Assembly: GCF_900142365.1 (NCBI RefSeq)
Contig: NZ_FRAP01000011.1
Coordinates: forward strand, 62,001-126,000
From: Pseudonocardia thermophila
GTDB taxonomy: Bacteria; Actinomycetota; Actinomycetes; Mycobacteriales; Pseudonocardiaceae
DNA length: 64,000 nt
Reading direction: 5' to 3'
The notes below the pieces were generated by a model. That model saw only the letters and a list, made by a program, of their open reading frames with translations, did no database searches and was not told where the DNA came from. Positions 33,291 through 44,042 of this stretch are shown here, one piece after another. The translations under genes and the position numbers were made by a program. Within the stretch, counting starts at the first letter, position 1; every line of letters starts with the position of its first letter.

Positions 33291-36257
33291 ATGCCGAGCG
33301 GATTCAAGGAGCGCTGTGCTGATCGTCGGCTCCGGCCACCGAGCGTCCCCGCGAGGGTGATCGCGCGGCCCCGGCTGGACCGGCTGTTCGCGGACTGCTT
33401 CGACCGGTTCGACGTCGTTGAGGTGCTCGCCTCGCCCGGGGCGGGCAAGACGGTCGCCGCGCAGCTGTACGCCGCGAAGTCGGGGCGGCGGGTCGCCTGG
33501 CTGAACCTGGACGCCACCGACGTCGTGGCGAACCAGTTCCTCGTCCACCTCGGGCGGGCGCTGGCGGTGCTGGACCCGGACATCCCGCGGCTGGTGGACG
33601 AGGCTCTGCGCAGCGGGGTCGCGGCCGTCGAGGTCGCCGCGGCGCTCGCCGACTCGGTCGCGGCGGACGATCTGCTGCTCGTCCTCGACAACTGCGAGGA
33701 GATCGCCGAGGACCCGGCCGCGGCCGGCATCGTCACCGCGCTGCTGACCTACCTGCCGACCAGCGCGCGGACGCTGCTGCTCACGCGGGAACCGCTGGAG
33801 TCGATGCTCGCCCGCATCGGGCTCGACGGCCGGGTGGGCCGCATCGGCGACGCCGATCTCGCGTTCGACGTCTCGGAGGCGCACGACCTGCTCGAGGCGG
33901 CCGGCCGGCGCGACGTCGACGTCGAGGAGCAGCTGGCGTTCACCGGTGGCTGGGCAGCCGGGATGACGTTCGCGATGCCGCTGGACGAGCGGGCGAGCCC
34001 GACCGACATGGCCGGGTACCTCAACAGCCAGCTGCTCGCCCGGCTGCCCGAGGAGGAGCAGGCGTTCCTGCTGCGCACGTCGCTGCTGACGGTGCTCACC
34101 CCGGCGAACGTCGAGGAGATGTGGGGTCCGGGCGGGCCGGCGCTGCTCCGCCAGATCGCCCGGCGGCGGCTGCTGTCCACCGTCGAGCCGGACGGCTCGG
34201 TCGTCCTGCACCCGTGCTTCCGGCAGTTCCTCTCCGAGCAGCTCACCCTGCGCATGTCGCACGAGCTGCCGGACGTCTGGCGCAAGCACGCGCGCATCCT
34301 CGCCGCCGAGGGGGAGTACGAGGCGGCGGTCGAGGGGCTGCTGCGGCTCGACCTGCTCGACGAGGCCGCGGTGATCGTCGAGCAGGCACTCGCCACCTTG
34401 TACGAGCGCGGCGCCTGGTCGCTCATCCTCGACTGGCTCGACGCACTCGGCGCCCGCCGGGTCGCGGAGCGCTCGCTGCTGATGGGCGCTCGGATCCGGG
34501 CGCTCACCCAGGAGCGGCGGCTGCCGGAGGCGCAGAGCCTCGTCCGGGAGCTGCACGAGTCCGGGCGGCTGCGGGCGGTGGCCGACGTCGATCCGGGCGT
34601 CGTCGCGTTCGTCGGCCTCGCGTTCGTGTGGAAACCCCAGGAAGGCCTGGCGATCACCGAGCAGTACTCGCCGGACCACCACGCCGAGGCGGTCCGCTAC
34701 ACGCTCAAGGTCACCAGCAGTGCCGGGACCGCGCTGCCCCCACCCGGGAACGACCTGGTGAAAGAGGTCCACACGACGTTCACGTGGGGGCTCTTCCTGC
34801 AGGGCCGCCTCGACGAGCTGGCGCAGTTCTACCCGCGGCCGGGCTCGACGCACTGGCCGCCGCGGGGCTTCTACCGGACCCCGCAGCCGCTGCTGAGCAT
34901 GATCTGGCGCGGTGATCTCGAGGAGGTCCGGCGGCTGTGGGACGAGGTGCCGCTCGGCGCGCGGCAGCCGAACCACCCTGACCTGTCCCACAACCTGGAG
35001 GCGTGGATCCTGCTCGCCGAGGGCGACGCGGAGGCCGCCGTGCGGGCCGGCACCGTCTCCATCGGGCTGAGCCAGCGCACGCGCTACGGCTGGGAGCCGT
35101 ACTTGCAGCTCGTCGTCGCCCAGGCGCTGCTGCGGCTCGGCCGCCACTCGGACGCGCGCACCGTGCTCGCCGAGGTGGTGGCCCGCTGCACCGCGCTCAA
35201 GAAGGCGGCCTACCTGGAGTGGGCACGGGCGTACGATGGGCTCGCCCAGCTGCTGACCGGCGGTGATCCGGCCGCGGCGGCCGCCACGCTGCGGACGTGC
35301 GTGGAGGGCATGCAGCGCGCCGGCCGGCGGGTCATGCTCCCCGGTGCGCTCGCTTACCTCGCCGAGGCCACCGCCCGGCTCGGGAACGAGGCCGAGGCGC
35401 GGGAGCTGTTCGCCGGCGCGGAGCGGCTGGCCGCCGAGACCAGGTGCGTGTTCCCGCTGGAGCAGGCCCTGCTCGACCTGCCGGAGCTGGCGAGGTTCCG
35501 CGGCACCGCTCGCCCCGGTCCCGACCGGCACCAGCCCGCGCGGACCGAGCCCGTCACGCCCCGGTCGATCGAGGTGCGGCCGTTCGGGCACCGGCCGGAC
35601 ATCTGCATCGACGGACGGCCGTGCGGCCTGCGCCGGCTCAAGGTGATCGAGCTGGCGGCGTACCTGGCCGCGCACGACGGCGTCGTGGCCCGCCACCAGG
35701 TGCAGCTCGACCTGTTCCCGGAGCACGATCGGCGCTCGGGCAGCAACTACTTCCGCCAGATCGCCCACCAGTTCCGCCGCGCCACCGGCGTCCCGCTCAC
35801 GCGGAAGGACACCGACTGGGTCACGCTGGGGCCGGGCGCCGTGCTGACGTCGGTCGACGTGCGGTTGCAGAGCATCGCGGCGAACCGGTCCAGCGACGTC
35901 CTGTCGGACTTCCTCGCCGTCGCCGAGCACTGCGAGGGCACCTACCTGGCAGCCAGCTCGCTGCCGTGGGTCGATCGCCGCCGCTTCGAGCTCGACGTCC
36001 TGCGCGGCGAGGTGCTGCACGCCGCGGCGAACGCCGCCCTGGAGAAGGGGGACCTGGCGGTCGTGGAGCGGCTCGCCGAGAGCGCGCTGCGCGAGGACCC
36101 GTTCTGCGAGTGGGCGTTCAAGGCGCTCGACGCCGCGGCCCGCCAGAGCGGGCTCGTGGAGCGGCGCCGCTCGGTCTACCGCCGGGCCAAGACCGCGCTT
36201 GCCGAGCTGGAACTCACGCCGGAGGACATCGGGCTGCATCCGCCCCGGCTGGCCTAG
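33291..36257 (+). CDS. Large STAND ATPase regulator with C-terminal SARP-type (wHTH-BTAD) output
   Basis: The 988-residue protein starts with a MalT-like ATPase: Walker A SPGAGKT (48-54), Walker B LLLVLDNCEE (Asp133), then a winged-helix and a long helical repeat region (about 340-740) that senses a ligand or protein. From about 757 comes a winged helix (FGHRPDICIDGRPCGLRRLK...) and from about 850 a bacterial transcriptional activation (BTAD) helical domain. MalT-type proteins usually end in a LuxR helix-turn-helix; here a SARP module replaces it. ATG at 33291 follows GGGAGG. SARPs bind direct repeats near -35, so this is the best candidate for the GTAACG repeats. That link is inference. Confidence 0.8.
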   Translation: MPSGFKERCADRRLRPPSVPARVIARPRLDRLFADCFDRFDVVEVLASPGAGKTVAAQLYAAKSGRRVAWLNLDATDVVANQFLVHLGRALAVLDPDIPRLVDEALRSGVAAVEVAAALADSVAADDLLLVLDNCEEIAEDPAAAGIVTALLTYLPTSARTLLLTREPLESMLARIGLDGRVGRIGDADLAFDVSEAHDLLEAAGRRDVDVEEQLAFTGGWAAGMTFAMPLDERASPTDMAGYLNSQLLARLPEEEQAFLLRTSLLTVLTPANVEEMWGPGGPALLRQIARRRLLSTVEPDGSVVLHPCFRQFLSEQLTLRMSHELPDVWRKHARILAAEGEYEAAVEGLLRLDLLDEAAVIVEQALATLYERGAWSLILDWLDALGARRVAERSLLMGARIRALTQERRLPEAQSLVRELHESGRLRAVADVDPGVVAFVGLAFVWKPQEGLAITEQYSPDHHAEAVRYTLKVTSSAGTALPPPGNDLVKEVHTTFTWGLFLQGRLDELAQFYPRPGSTHWPPRGFYRTPQPLLSMIWRGDLEEVRRLWDEVPLGARQPNHPDLSHNLEAWILLAEGDAEAAVRAGTVSIGLSQRTRYGWEPYLQLVVAQALLRLGRHSDARTVLAEVVARCTALKKAAYLEWARAYDGLAQLLTGGDPAAAAATLRTCVEGMQRAGRRVMLPGALAYLAEATARLGNEAEARELFAGAERLAAETRCVFPLEQALLDLPELARFRGTARPGPDRHQPARTEPVTPRSIEVRPFGHRPDICIDGRPCGLRRLKVIELAAYLAAHDGVVARHQVQLDLFPEHDRRSGSNYFRQIAHQFRRATGVPLTRKDTDWVTLGPGAVLTSVDVRLQSIAANRSSDVLSDFLAVAEHCEGTYLAASSLPWVDRRRFELDVLRGEVLHAAANAALEKGDLAVVERLAESALREDPFCEWAFKALDAAARQSGLVERRRSVYRRAKTALAELELTPEDIGLHPPRLA

Positions 36258-36338
36258 GGCCGGCCCGCCACTGGCGCGATCGCCGCTCGCCGCCATGAGC
36301 CGAGTGAGACTTCTGCATCATTCGCGAGTAACTATCTC

Positions 36339-36368
36339 TTGTGAGTGTCTCTCGCAGAATGGTAGACA
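36339..36368 (+). promoter_or_regulatory. Possible vegetative promoter of the ABC importer operon
   Basis: TTGTGA (36339-36344), 18 bases, TAGACA (36363-36368) fit -35 and -10 elements. An imperfect inverted repeat (CATTCGCGAG about 36320-36329 and CTCGCAGAATG about 36351-36361) surrounds the -35 and may be an operator. The region is clearly AT-richer than its surroundings. No GTAACG direct repeat is present. Confidence 0.4.
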
Positions 36369-36419
36369 TCCGCCCATCGCCGCCCCAAGGGAGGGGCGCC
36401 GCGTGAGGGGATGTTGCCG

Positions 36420-37946
36420 ATGCATCGACGACTGCGGATCGCGGGAGCCTTACTCGCGGTCGCCGGCCTCACGGCCGTCGCCGCGTGCGGCGGACCCGCC
36501 GGGGGCGGGGAGGCCCCGCGGAACCAGCTCACCATCCTGTGGGCGGCCGACGCGACCGATCTCTCCACCGACAACGGCCTCGGCCTGCAGGTCAACGCCG
36601 GGGTGCACGAGCGGCTCGCGATCTACGACGCGCTCGTCGCGCTGACCCCGACGGCGGACATCGAGTACCGGCTCGCCGAATCGCTCACGCCGGACGGGCC
36701 CACGCGCTGGACGTTGACGCTCAAGCCGGGCCTGCGGTTCAGTGACGGCACCCCGCTCGATGCCGCGGCCGTGAAGTTCAACTGGGAGCGACTCGCAGAT
36801 CCGGCGACGAAGGCGCCCAGCGCGCAGATCGCCCAGCAGATCGCGGGGCTCGACGTCGTCGACGAACGCACGCTCGCGATCACGCTGAAGGAGCCGAACG
36901 GACAGTTCCCCACGCTCGTGGCGCAGAGCGCGCTGACGTTCATCGGCTCGCCGACCGCCATGCAGGCCGATCCGGCCGGCTTCGGCAGCAACCCCGTCGG
37001 CGCGGGTGCGTACGTGCTCAAGGAGTGGGTGCGCAACGATCACTCGGTCTTCGAGAAGAGTCCCACCTCGGCGATCGAGGCACCCGTCGACCGGATCGAG
37101 GTGCGGATCCTCGCTGACGAGACCCAGCGCTACAACACGCTCGCCGCGGGCGGCGGCGACGTCGACTTCACGATCAACGCCAACACGGCCGCCAAGGCGG
37201 AGAAGGCCGGTCACCAGGTCGTGACCGGCCAGACCGACGGCGGTCTGAGCCTGCAGTTCAACACCGCCAAGCCGCCGTTCGACGACGTCCGGGCCCGCCG
37301 CGCGGTGGCGCTCGCCTTCGACGGCGCCGCCCTCGGCAAGAGCGTGTTCTCCGGTCTCGTCGAGGTACCGGAGACGCTCATGCGCGCGGAGTCGAAGTAC
37401 TTCGCCGACGTCCCGCTCACCCGGGCGAACCGGGAGCAGGCGCAGGCGCTGCTCGACGAGCTGGCCGCGGAGGGCGAGCCGGTGTCGTTCACGATCCTGA
37501 CGCCGCTCAACTTCCAGCAGGTGGCCGAGTGGTTCCAGTCCTCGGTCAGCGGCTACCGCAACCTCACGGTGCAGGTCGAGGCCGCGCAGACGACCGGCCA
37601 GCAGCTGTTCGCCGGCGACTTCGACGCCACCCTGATCGGGCTGACCCGGTTCATCGACCCCTACCCGGCGCTGGTCAACTTCGTCTCGTCCGGCGGCAGC
37701 ACCAACTTCGGCAAGTACTCCGACCCGGCCGTCGACGCCGCTGCGCGGACGATCGTCACGAGCACCGACGAGGCGGAGCGCATCCGGGCCTTCGCCGACC
37801 TGCAGGCACGGATCGCGGAGGACCTGCCGTTCGCCGGCCCGTTCTACCGGATGCCCAACTGGTTCGTCCTCGCCGAGGGGATCGACGCGGCGGCGGTGCC
37901 GATCCTCAACGACGGCGTCATCGACCTGACCCGGTTCCGCCCGTGA
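36420..37946 (+). CDS. ABC transporter substrate-binding lipoprotein (family 5, dipeptide/oligopeptide/nickel type)
   Basis: The 508-residue lipoprotein has a signal peptide with lipobox AVAAC (Cys23), then the SBP family 5 pattern: LTPTADIEYRLAESLTPDGPTRWTLTLKPGLRFSDGTPLDAAAVKFNWERL (seen in parts), GAGAYVLKEW, and a C-terminal PFAGPFYRMPNWFV. It delivers peptides or other small solutes to the permeases encoded downstream. ATG at 36420 is 9 nt after GAGGGG; ATG at 36411 would leave no spacing. Its stop overlaps the sulfurtransferase start as GTGA. Confidence 0.85.
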   Translation: MHRRLRIAGALLAVAGLTAVAACGGPAGGGEAPRNQLTILWAADATDLSTDNGLGLQVNAGVHERLAIYDALVALTPTADIEYRLAESLTPDGPTRWTLTLKPGLRFSDGTPLDAAAVKFNWERLADPATKAPSAQIAQQIAGLDVVDERTLAITLKEPNGQFPTLVAQSALTFIGSPTAMQADPAGFGSNPVGAGAYVLKEWVRNDHSVFEKSPTSAIEAPVDRIEVRILADETQRYNTLAAGGGDVDFTINANTAAKAEKAGHQVVTGQTDGGLSLQFNTAKPPFDDVRARRAVALAFDGAALGKSVFSGLVEVPETLMRAESKYFADVPLTRANREQAQALLDELAAEGEPVSFTILTPLNFQQVAEWFQSSVSGYRNLTVQVEAAQTTGQQLFAGDFDATLIGLTRFIDPYPALVNFVSSGGSTNFGKYSDPAVDAAARTIVTSTDEAERIRAFADLQARIAEDLPFAGPFYRMPNWFVLAEGIDAAAVPILNDGVIDLTRFRP

Positions 37947-38788
37947 CCCGCCCGCTCGTCACGGCGGAGGAGGTCGCGGACCGCCTCGGCGACGACTCCG
38001 TCGTGATCCTCGATGTCCGCTGGCAGCTCGGCGGACCACCGGGCCGCCGGGCGTACCTCGCGGGCCACATCCCCGGCGCACGGTTCGTCGACCTGGAGAC
38101 CGACCTGACCGGGCCGCCTCACCCGGGCGCCGGCCGGCACCCGCTCCCGGCGCGGACCGACCTCGCCGCCGCGGCGCGGCGCTGGGGCGTCCGGCCCGGC
38201 TGCACCGTCGTCTGCTACGACGACCGGACGGGCCCCGGCGCCACCCGCGCGTGGTGGTTGCTGCACGGCGCGCCCGACGTGGAGGTCTTGGTCCTGGACG
38301 GCGGGTTCAGCGCCTGGACCGCCGCCGGGCTCCCGGTCGAGACGGGCCCGGTACCCGATCCCGATCCCGGACCGCTCCCGGACGTCGGGCCCGGGCTCCC
38401 GGTCGTCGACGCCGACGCGGTCGCGCGGTGGACCGGACCACTGATCGACGTACGGGCCCCCGAGCGCTACCGCGGCGAGGAGGAGCCGGTCGACCCCGTC
38501 GCCGGCCACGTCCCCGGCGCGGTCAACGTCCCGGCCGGACGACTGACCGGCCCCGACGGCCGGATGCTCGATCCCGACCGGCTGCGCGCGCTCTTCGCCG
38601 CCGCAGGCGTGGACGACCGAACGGCGCGGGTGGCCGTCTACTGCGGCAGCGGGATCACCGCGACGCAGGGCGTGCTCGCCCTCCACCTCCTCCGTGTCCC
38701 CGCCGTCCTCTACCCGGGCTCGTGGTCCGGCTGGATCTGCGACCCGGCCCGGCCCATCGCCACCGACCTCCCCCGGAGCACGACGTGA
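37943..38788 (+). CDS. Tandem rhodanese sulfurtransferase (thiosulfate/3-mercaptopyruvate type)
   Basis: The 281-residue protein has two rhodanese domains. The first is inactive (CYDDRTGP at the loop, ending RAWWLLHG...VLDGGFSAW) and the second carries the active loop YCGSGITA with the persulfide cysteine. RAYLAGHIPGARFVDLE and AGHVPGAVNVP are the domain entry motifs. It moves sulfane sulfur from thiosulfate or mercaptopyruvate to an acceptor. It lies inside a peptide-type importer operon and overlaps genes on both sides (GTGA), so the imported solute may contain sulfur. Confidence 0.9.
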   Translation: MTRPLVTAEEVADRLGDDSVVILDVRWQLGGPPGRRAYLAGHIPGARFVDLETDLTGPPHPGAGRHPLPARTDLAAAARRWGVRPGCTVVCYDDRTGPGATRAWWLLHGAPDVEVLVLDGGFSAWTAAGLPVETGPVPDPDPGPLPDVGPGLPVVDADAVARWTGPLIDVRAPERYRGEEEPVDPVAGHVPGAVNVPAGRLTGPDGRMLDPDRLRALFAAAGVDDRTARVAVYCGSGITATQGVLALHLLRVPAVLYPGSWSGWICDPARPIATDLPRSTT

Positions 38789-39315
38789 CCGACCGCGATC
38801 CCGAGCTGCAGCGCCTGCTGGACATCGAGGCCATCCGCACCCTGGTGGTGCGGTTCGTGCAGCTCGGCGACCAGAACGATCACCACGGCTGGATCGACGA
38901 GTGCCTGCACGACGACGTCGAGTGGGCGGTCCGGCACATCGACGACGACGCCAGGGTCACGGCGGGCGTCGACGTCCTGCACGGCAAGGAGGCCGTCCGC
39001 GAGGTCGTGACGACGGTCGGGTACCGCGGCATCGAGCCCGGGCTCTGGCACGGCAGCCACATCGTGAGCCCGCCCGTCGTGACCGTCGACGGGGACACCG
39101 CGCACGCCGTCACCGACGCGGTGTGGCTGTGGCACGTCCCCTCGGACGGTCCGCGGGGCGAGCTCACCGTCGGCGCGCTGACCTACGACGTCCCCGACTA
39201 CCGGATCATCTCGGTCGTCCAGTGGCGAGACGAGCTGGTGCGCACCCCCGCGGGGTGGCGGATCAAGGTGCACCGGCCTGCCCGGCTCGGCACCGCGCCG
39301 AGGCGGAGCCCGTGA
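38785..39315 (+). CDS. SnoaL/NTF2-like protein
   Basis: The 176-residue protein has the NTF2-like pattern: LLDIEAIRTLVVRFVQLGDQND, WIDECLHDDVEWAVRH, HGKEAVREVV and a C-terminal RDELVRTPAGWRIKVHRPARLG. It may be a small hydratase, isomerase or binding protein acting on the imported compound. GTG start overlaps the sulfurtransferase stop, and its stop overlaps the permease start (GTGA). Its place between a binding protein and permease genes is unusual. Confidence 0.75.
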   Translation: MTDRDPELQRLLDIEAIRTLVVRFVQLGDQNDHHGWIDECLHDDVEWAVRHIDDDARVTAGVDVLHGKEAVREVVTTVGYRGIEPGLWHGSHIVSPPVVTVDGDTAHAVTDAVWLWHVPSDGPRGELTVGALTYDVPDYRIISVVQWRDELVRTPAGWRIKVHRPARLGTAPRRSP

Positions 39316-40292
39316 GCCCTGCGGTCCGGGCGGTTGCGGCGCGGCTGGCGCACCTCCTCGTGGTGCTCGCCCTGGTCAGCTTGGCCGCAACGCTCATGCT
39401 GGACCTGACGCCGGTCGATCCGGCGATCGTCATGCTGGGGGAGCAGGCGACGCCGGAACAGGTCGCCCAGGTCCACGCAGCGCTCGGGCTGGACCGGCCG
39501 TTCCTCGCTCGCTACGCCAACTGGGTCGCCGGGCTGCTCACCGGCGACTTCGGCACCTCCTACCGCACGAAGGTGGACGTGCTGGACGCGATCCTCGCGG
39601 CGCTGGCGGTCACCGGCGAGCTGATCGTGCTCTCCCTGCTGGTCGCGCTCGCCGTGTCGATCCCGATCGGGATCCTCACCGCCCACCACCGCGACGACTG
39701 GTTCGACCGGCTGTGGGTGGTGGTCTCGTCGGCGCTCGTGTCGTGCCCGCCGTTCGTCAGCGCCCTCGTGCTGGTGTTCGTCTTCGCGCTGCTCGCGCGG
39801 GACTGGCCGGTGCACTTCCCGGCGACCGGCTGGACCGCGTTCACGGCCGACCCCCTGGACAACCTGTGGCACGCGGCGCTGCCCGTCGTGACGCTCGCGC
39901 TGGTGCTCGTCCCGAACTTCTCCCGGGTGCTGCGCTCCGACCTGGTCGCCACGCTCGACGACGACTTCGTGCTGTTCGCGAAGGCGAAGGGGCTGCCGAT
40001 GCGGCGGGTGCTGCTGCGCCACGCGCTGCGGCCGTCGTCGTTGTCGCTGGTGACCGTCGCAGGCATCAGCATCGGCCAGCTGATGGGCGGCGCGGTCGTC
40101 GTGGAGGTGCTGTTCGGGCTGCCCGGGCTCGGGCAGCTGCTGGTCAACGCGATCACGTTGAACGATCTTCCCCTCGTGCAGGGCGCCGTCGTGTTCATCG
40201 CCGCCGTCTACGTCGCCGCGAACGCCGCCGTCGATCTCTGCTACCGCGTCCTCGATCCGCGCCTGCGCGTCGCCCACGGAGTCGTGGCATGA
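39312..40292 (+). CDS. ABC transporter permease, DppB/OppB type
   Basis: The 326-residue membrane protein has the DppB landmarks: a first TM helix (AHLLVVLALVSLAATLMLDL), PVDPAIVMLGEQATPEQVAQ, GDFGTSYRTK, and the EAA-like loop FVLFAKAKGLPMRRVLLRHALRP that docks the ATPases. About six TM segments are expected. GTG start overlaps the NTF2-like gene stop. It forms the channel with the next gene's product. Confidence 0.9.
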   Translation: MSPAVRAVAARLAHLLVVLALVSLAATLMLDLTPVDPAIVMLGEQATPEQVAQVHAALGLDRPFLARYANWVAGLLTGDFGTSYRTKVDVLDAILAALAVTGELIVLSLLVALAVSIPIGILTAHHRDDWFDRLWVVVSSALVSCPPFVSALVLVFVFALLARDWPVHFPATGWTAFTADPLDNLWHAALPVVTLALVLVPNFSRVLRSDLVATLDDDFVLFAKAKGLPMRRVLLRHALRPSSLSLVTVAGISIGQLMGGAVVVEVLFGLPGLGQLLVNAITLNDLPLVQGAVVFIAAVYVAANAAVDLCYRVLDPRLRVAHGVVA

Positions 40293-41154
40293 CGATCGAG
40301 GTCGCCGTGACCGCGCCGGACGAGGTCACGCCCGCCGGCAAGCGGTCGTTCGCCGTGTGGCTCGCGATCGCGTGGGTCGCGGTCGTGGTCCTCGCAGCCG
40401 TGTGCGCGCCGATCCTGCCGCTGCGGCCGGTCGACGAGATCGTCGACGGACTCGATCCCCGGCTCGCCCCGTTCTCGTCGTGGACCGAGCCCCTCGGCAC
40501 GGACTCCATCGGCCGCAGCACACTGTCGCGGCTGGTGTTCGGCGCCCGCCAGTCGATGCTCGTCGGTACCGTCGCGATCACCGCAGCGCTGGTGTGCGGG
40601 CTCGTGATCGGCGTGTGCGCCGGGTACGTCCGCCGCGCCGTCGACCGCGTCACCGGGGTGGTCGTCGACGCCGTCCTCGCGATCCCGCCGCTGGTGCTGC
40701 TGCTGGCGATCGCCGCGGTCGGGCGGCGCGGCGCCGGCACGATCGCCCTCGGGCTGGCCGTGGTGTGCACGCCGAGCATCGCGCGGCTGGCCCGCGCGCA
40801 GACCCTGCAGCTGGCCGCCCGGCCGCACGTCACCGCGTCCCGCAGCCTCGGCGCGACCGGGCTGCGCATCGTCGTGCGCGACCTGCTGCCCGAGGTCGCG
40901 CTGCGGATCGCGCCGTACGCGTTCCTGCTGATGGCGTACGTGATCATCTCCGAGGCGTCGCTGAACTTCCTCGGGCTCGGGGTGCCGCCGCCGACGCCGA
41001 GCTGGGGCGGGATGATCAACGACGGGCGGCCCTACCTCGCCGACGAGCCGTGGCTGGTCTTCGTGCCCTCGCTGACGATCCTGCTGACCGTCGTCTCCTT
41101 CACCGTGCTGGGCGACCGGTTCCGGTCCTGGCTGGACGAACGCGAGGGCAGCCG

Positions 41155-41158
<4 letters not shown>
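40289..41158 (+). CDS. ABC transporter permease, DppC/OppC type
   Basis: The 289-residue permease has an N-terminal TM helix, PLGTDSIGRSTLSRLVFGAR, and the coupling loop HVTASRSLGATGLRIVVRDLLPE, ending with SEASLNFLGLGVPPPTPSWGGMI; all are DppC hallmarks. It pairs with the DppB-type protein. Four-nt ATGA overlaps link it to the genes on both sides. Confidence 0.9.
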
Positions 41159-41969
<811 letters not shown>

Positions 41970-41973
<4 letters not shown>

Positions 41974-42926
41974 CGGAACCCGCGCTGCGGATCGAGCACC
42001 TGACGGTCAGGTACCCACTCGGCGGGCGCCGGTTCGCCCACGCCGTCACCGACGTCAGCCTGACCGTGGCGCCGGGCGAGATCGTCGGGCTGGTGGGGGA
42101 GTCCGGCTGCGGGAAGTCCTCGGTGGCCCGCTCCGTGATGGCGCTGCGCCGGCCCGACGCCGGCCGGGTCCTGATCGGCGGCGTCGACGTGACCGCGCTG
42201 CGGGGGGCTGCGCTGCGCCGGGCGCGGCGGGACTTCCAGATGGTGTTCCAGGACCCGCGTTCGTCGCTCAACCCGCACCGCACGGTGCGCCAGATCCTCA
42301 CCGAGGGCCTGGCGATCCAGCGCGTGCCGCGGCCGTGGGACGACCAGGTCGACGACGTCCTGCGGGCCGTCGGGCTCGACCCGGCGACGTACGCCGACCG
42401 GCGGCCCCGGCAGTTGTCCGGTGGGCAGTGCCAGCGGGTCGCCATCGCCCGCGCCGTCCTGCTGCGGCCGCGGCTGCTGGTGTGCGACGAGCCCGTGTCG
42501 GCGCTGGACACCACCGTCTCGGCGCAGGTGCTGGACCTGCTGCGTGATGTCCGCGACCGCTACGGCGTCGCGATCCTGTTCATCGCGCACGACCTCGCCG
42601 TGGTGCGCGGGCTCTGCGACCGGGTGGCCGTCATGTACCTGGGGCGGATCTGCGAGACCGGCGCCGTCGACGAGGTGCTGGCCAGGCCGCGGCATCCGTA
42701 CACGCGCGCCCTGCTGGACGCGGTGCCGCGGCTCGACGGCGCCGTGCCCGCGGGCGAGGCGCTGCGCGGCGATCCCGCGTCGAACGTCGATCCGCCGTCC
42801 GGCTGCCGGTTCCATCCCCGCTGCGCGTACGCCTCGCCGCGGTGCGCTGCCGAGGAGCCCGTGCTCGCCGGGAAGGACGAGGCCGTGGCGTGCCACCACC
42901 CGCTCGCCCCGGTCAAGGCCGGGTGA
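41970..42926 (+). CDS. ABC transporter ATP-binding protein, DppF type
   Basis: The 318-residue ATPase has Walker A GESGCGKS, VFQDPRSSLNPH, signature LSGGQCQR, Walker B LLVCDEPVSALD and IAHDL. The C-terminal oligopeptide motif is present with cysteines in GCRFHPRCAYASPRCAAEEP, which can hold an Fe-S cluster in this family. It closes the seven-gene importer operon and tail-overlaps the minus-strand FAD oxidase gene by 14 nt. Confidence 0.9.
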
Positions 42927-44013
42927 ACCGGTCGGCGCGGAACGGCTGCAGATCCACGGCCGGTTCCTCACCCAGCACGACCGCGGCGACGACGGCGCCG
43001 GCGAACGGGGCGATGGTCAGCCCGGCCGGGCCGAACCCGGTGGCGAGCACGATCTCCGGGTGGCCGGGCAGTGGGCCCAGCACCGGCAGACCGTCCGGGG
43101 TGAGTGGGCGGAACCCGACCCTCGTCTCGACGAGCGTGGCGTCCTGCAGCCCGGGTGCGAGGGTGAGGGCCTGCTGCAGGACCTGCATCTGGCCCGCGGC
43201 GGTGATGCGCAGATCGAAGCCCGAGCCGGTTTCGCGGGTCGCGCCGACCACCACCCGGTCGCCCGGGAAGGCCAGCAGGTAGTGGTCGCCGTCGAGCGGG
43301 GACACGACCGGCCACCCCGCCGTTCCCGTCCCCGGCGGCATGCGCAGGTGGCTGATCTGGCCGCGTTGCGGCTCGACCGGCAGGTCCACACCGAGCGGGG
43401 CCACCAGCCGTCCGCTCCACGCGCCCGCGGCGACCACGACGGCGTCGGCGCCGACCGGCTCCCCGTCGACGAGCACGCGGCCCGCCCCCAACTGGGCCGT
43501 GCCGGTGCGGACCTCGGCGCCGCGGCGGCGGGCCGCGTCGAGCAGGCTCGCGCGGATCTGGCGGCCGTCCACCCGGGCTCCACCGGAAACGTGGACGGCG
43601 CACAGATCGGGAGCCAGCGGCGGGACGACGTTGCGGGGTTCGCGACCGGTGAGCAGCCTGACCTCGCCCACCCCGGGGAAGGTCGCGGCGCGCGCGGTCA
43701 GCCGGCGGTGCGTGGCGTCGAGGGCCTCGGGGGAGCGGCTGACGATCAAGCGGCCCACCACCTCGTACGACGTCGGCTCCGGGGTGTCCCCGGCGAGCGC
43801 GGTGATCAGCTCCGGGTAGTAGGTGGCGGCCGGGCCGGCGAGGGCGAAGTACCGCTCGTCGGGGCTGGCCCAGGGCGCGACGATGCCGGCGCCGGCCGCC
43901 GTCGCGGGGCCGGGGCGTTCAGCGTCGACGACGGTGACGCGGGTGCCGCGGCGAGTGAGGTGGTAGGCGACCGAGGCGCCTGCGATGCCGGAGCCGATCA
44001 CGAGCACGTGCAT
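42913..44013 (-). CDS. FAD-dependent amino acid oxidase-like protein (DAO/ThiO family)
   Basis: The 366-residue flavoprotein begins with the dinucleotide motif VIGSGIAGASVAYHLTRRG and acidic strand end VVDAERPG, and ends with the FAD-closing segment LATGFGPAGLTIAPFAG. The middle has GQISHLRMP and VGFRPLTPDGLPVLGPL, typical of glycine oxidase, D-amino acid dehydrogenase and sarcosine oxidase relatives. It oxidises an amine or imino acid. ATG at 44013 is the first to precede the motif. It is convergent with the peptide-type importer, so it may act on an imported amino compound; that is a guess. Confidence 0.8.
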   Translation of the reverse strand: MHVLVIGSGIAGASVAYHLTRRGTRVTVVDAERPGPATAAGAGIVAPWASPDERYFALAGPAATYYPELITALAGDTPEPTSYEVVGRLIVSRSPEALDATHRRLTARAATFPGVGEVRLLTGREPRNVVPPLAPDLCAVHVSGGARVDGRQIRASLLDAARRRGAEVRTGTAQLGAGRVLVDGEPVGADAVVVAAGAWSGRLVAPLGVDLPVEPQRGQISHLRMPPGTGTAGWPVVSPLDGDHYLLAFPGDRVVVGATRETGSGFDLRITAAGQMQVLQQALTLAPGLQDATLVETRVGFRPLTPDGLPVLGPLPGHPEIVLATGFGPAGLTIAPFAGAVVAAVVLGEEPAVDLQPFRADRFTRP

Positions 44014-44042
44014 GGGGGTGAGGGTGCCAGGGATCCTGGGGT

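Noticed and set aside
32955..36296. 1113-residue minus-strand frame opposite the STAND-SARP gene
   Set aside because: Low-complexity RPGQ-type translation with no motif; the plus strand has clear Walker motifs and a SARP output.
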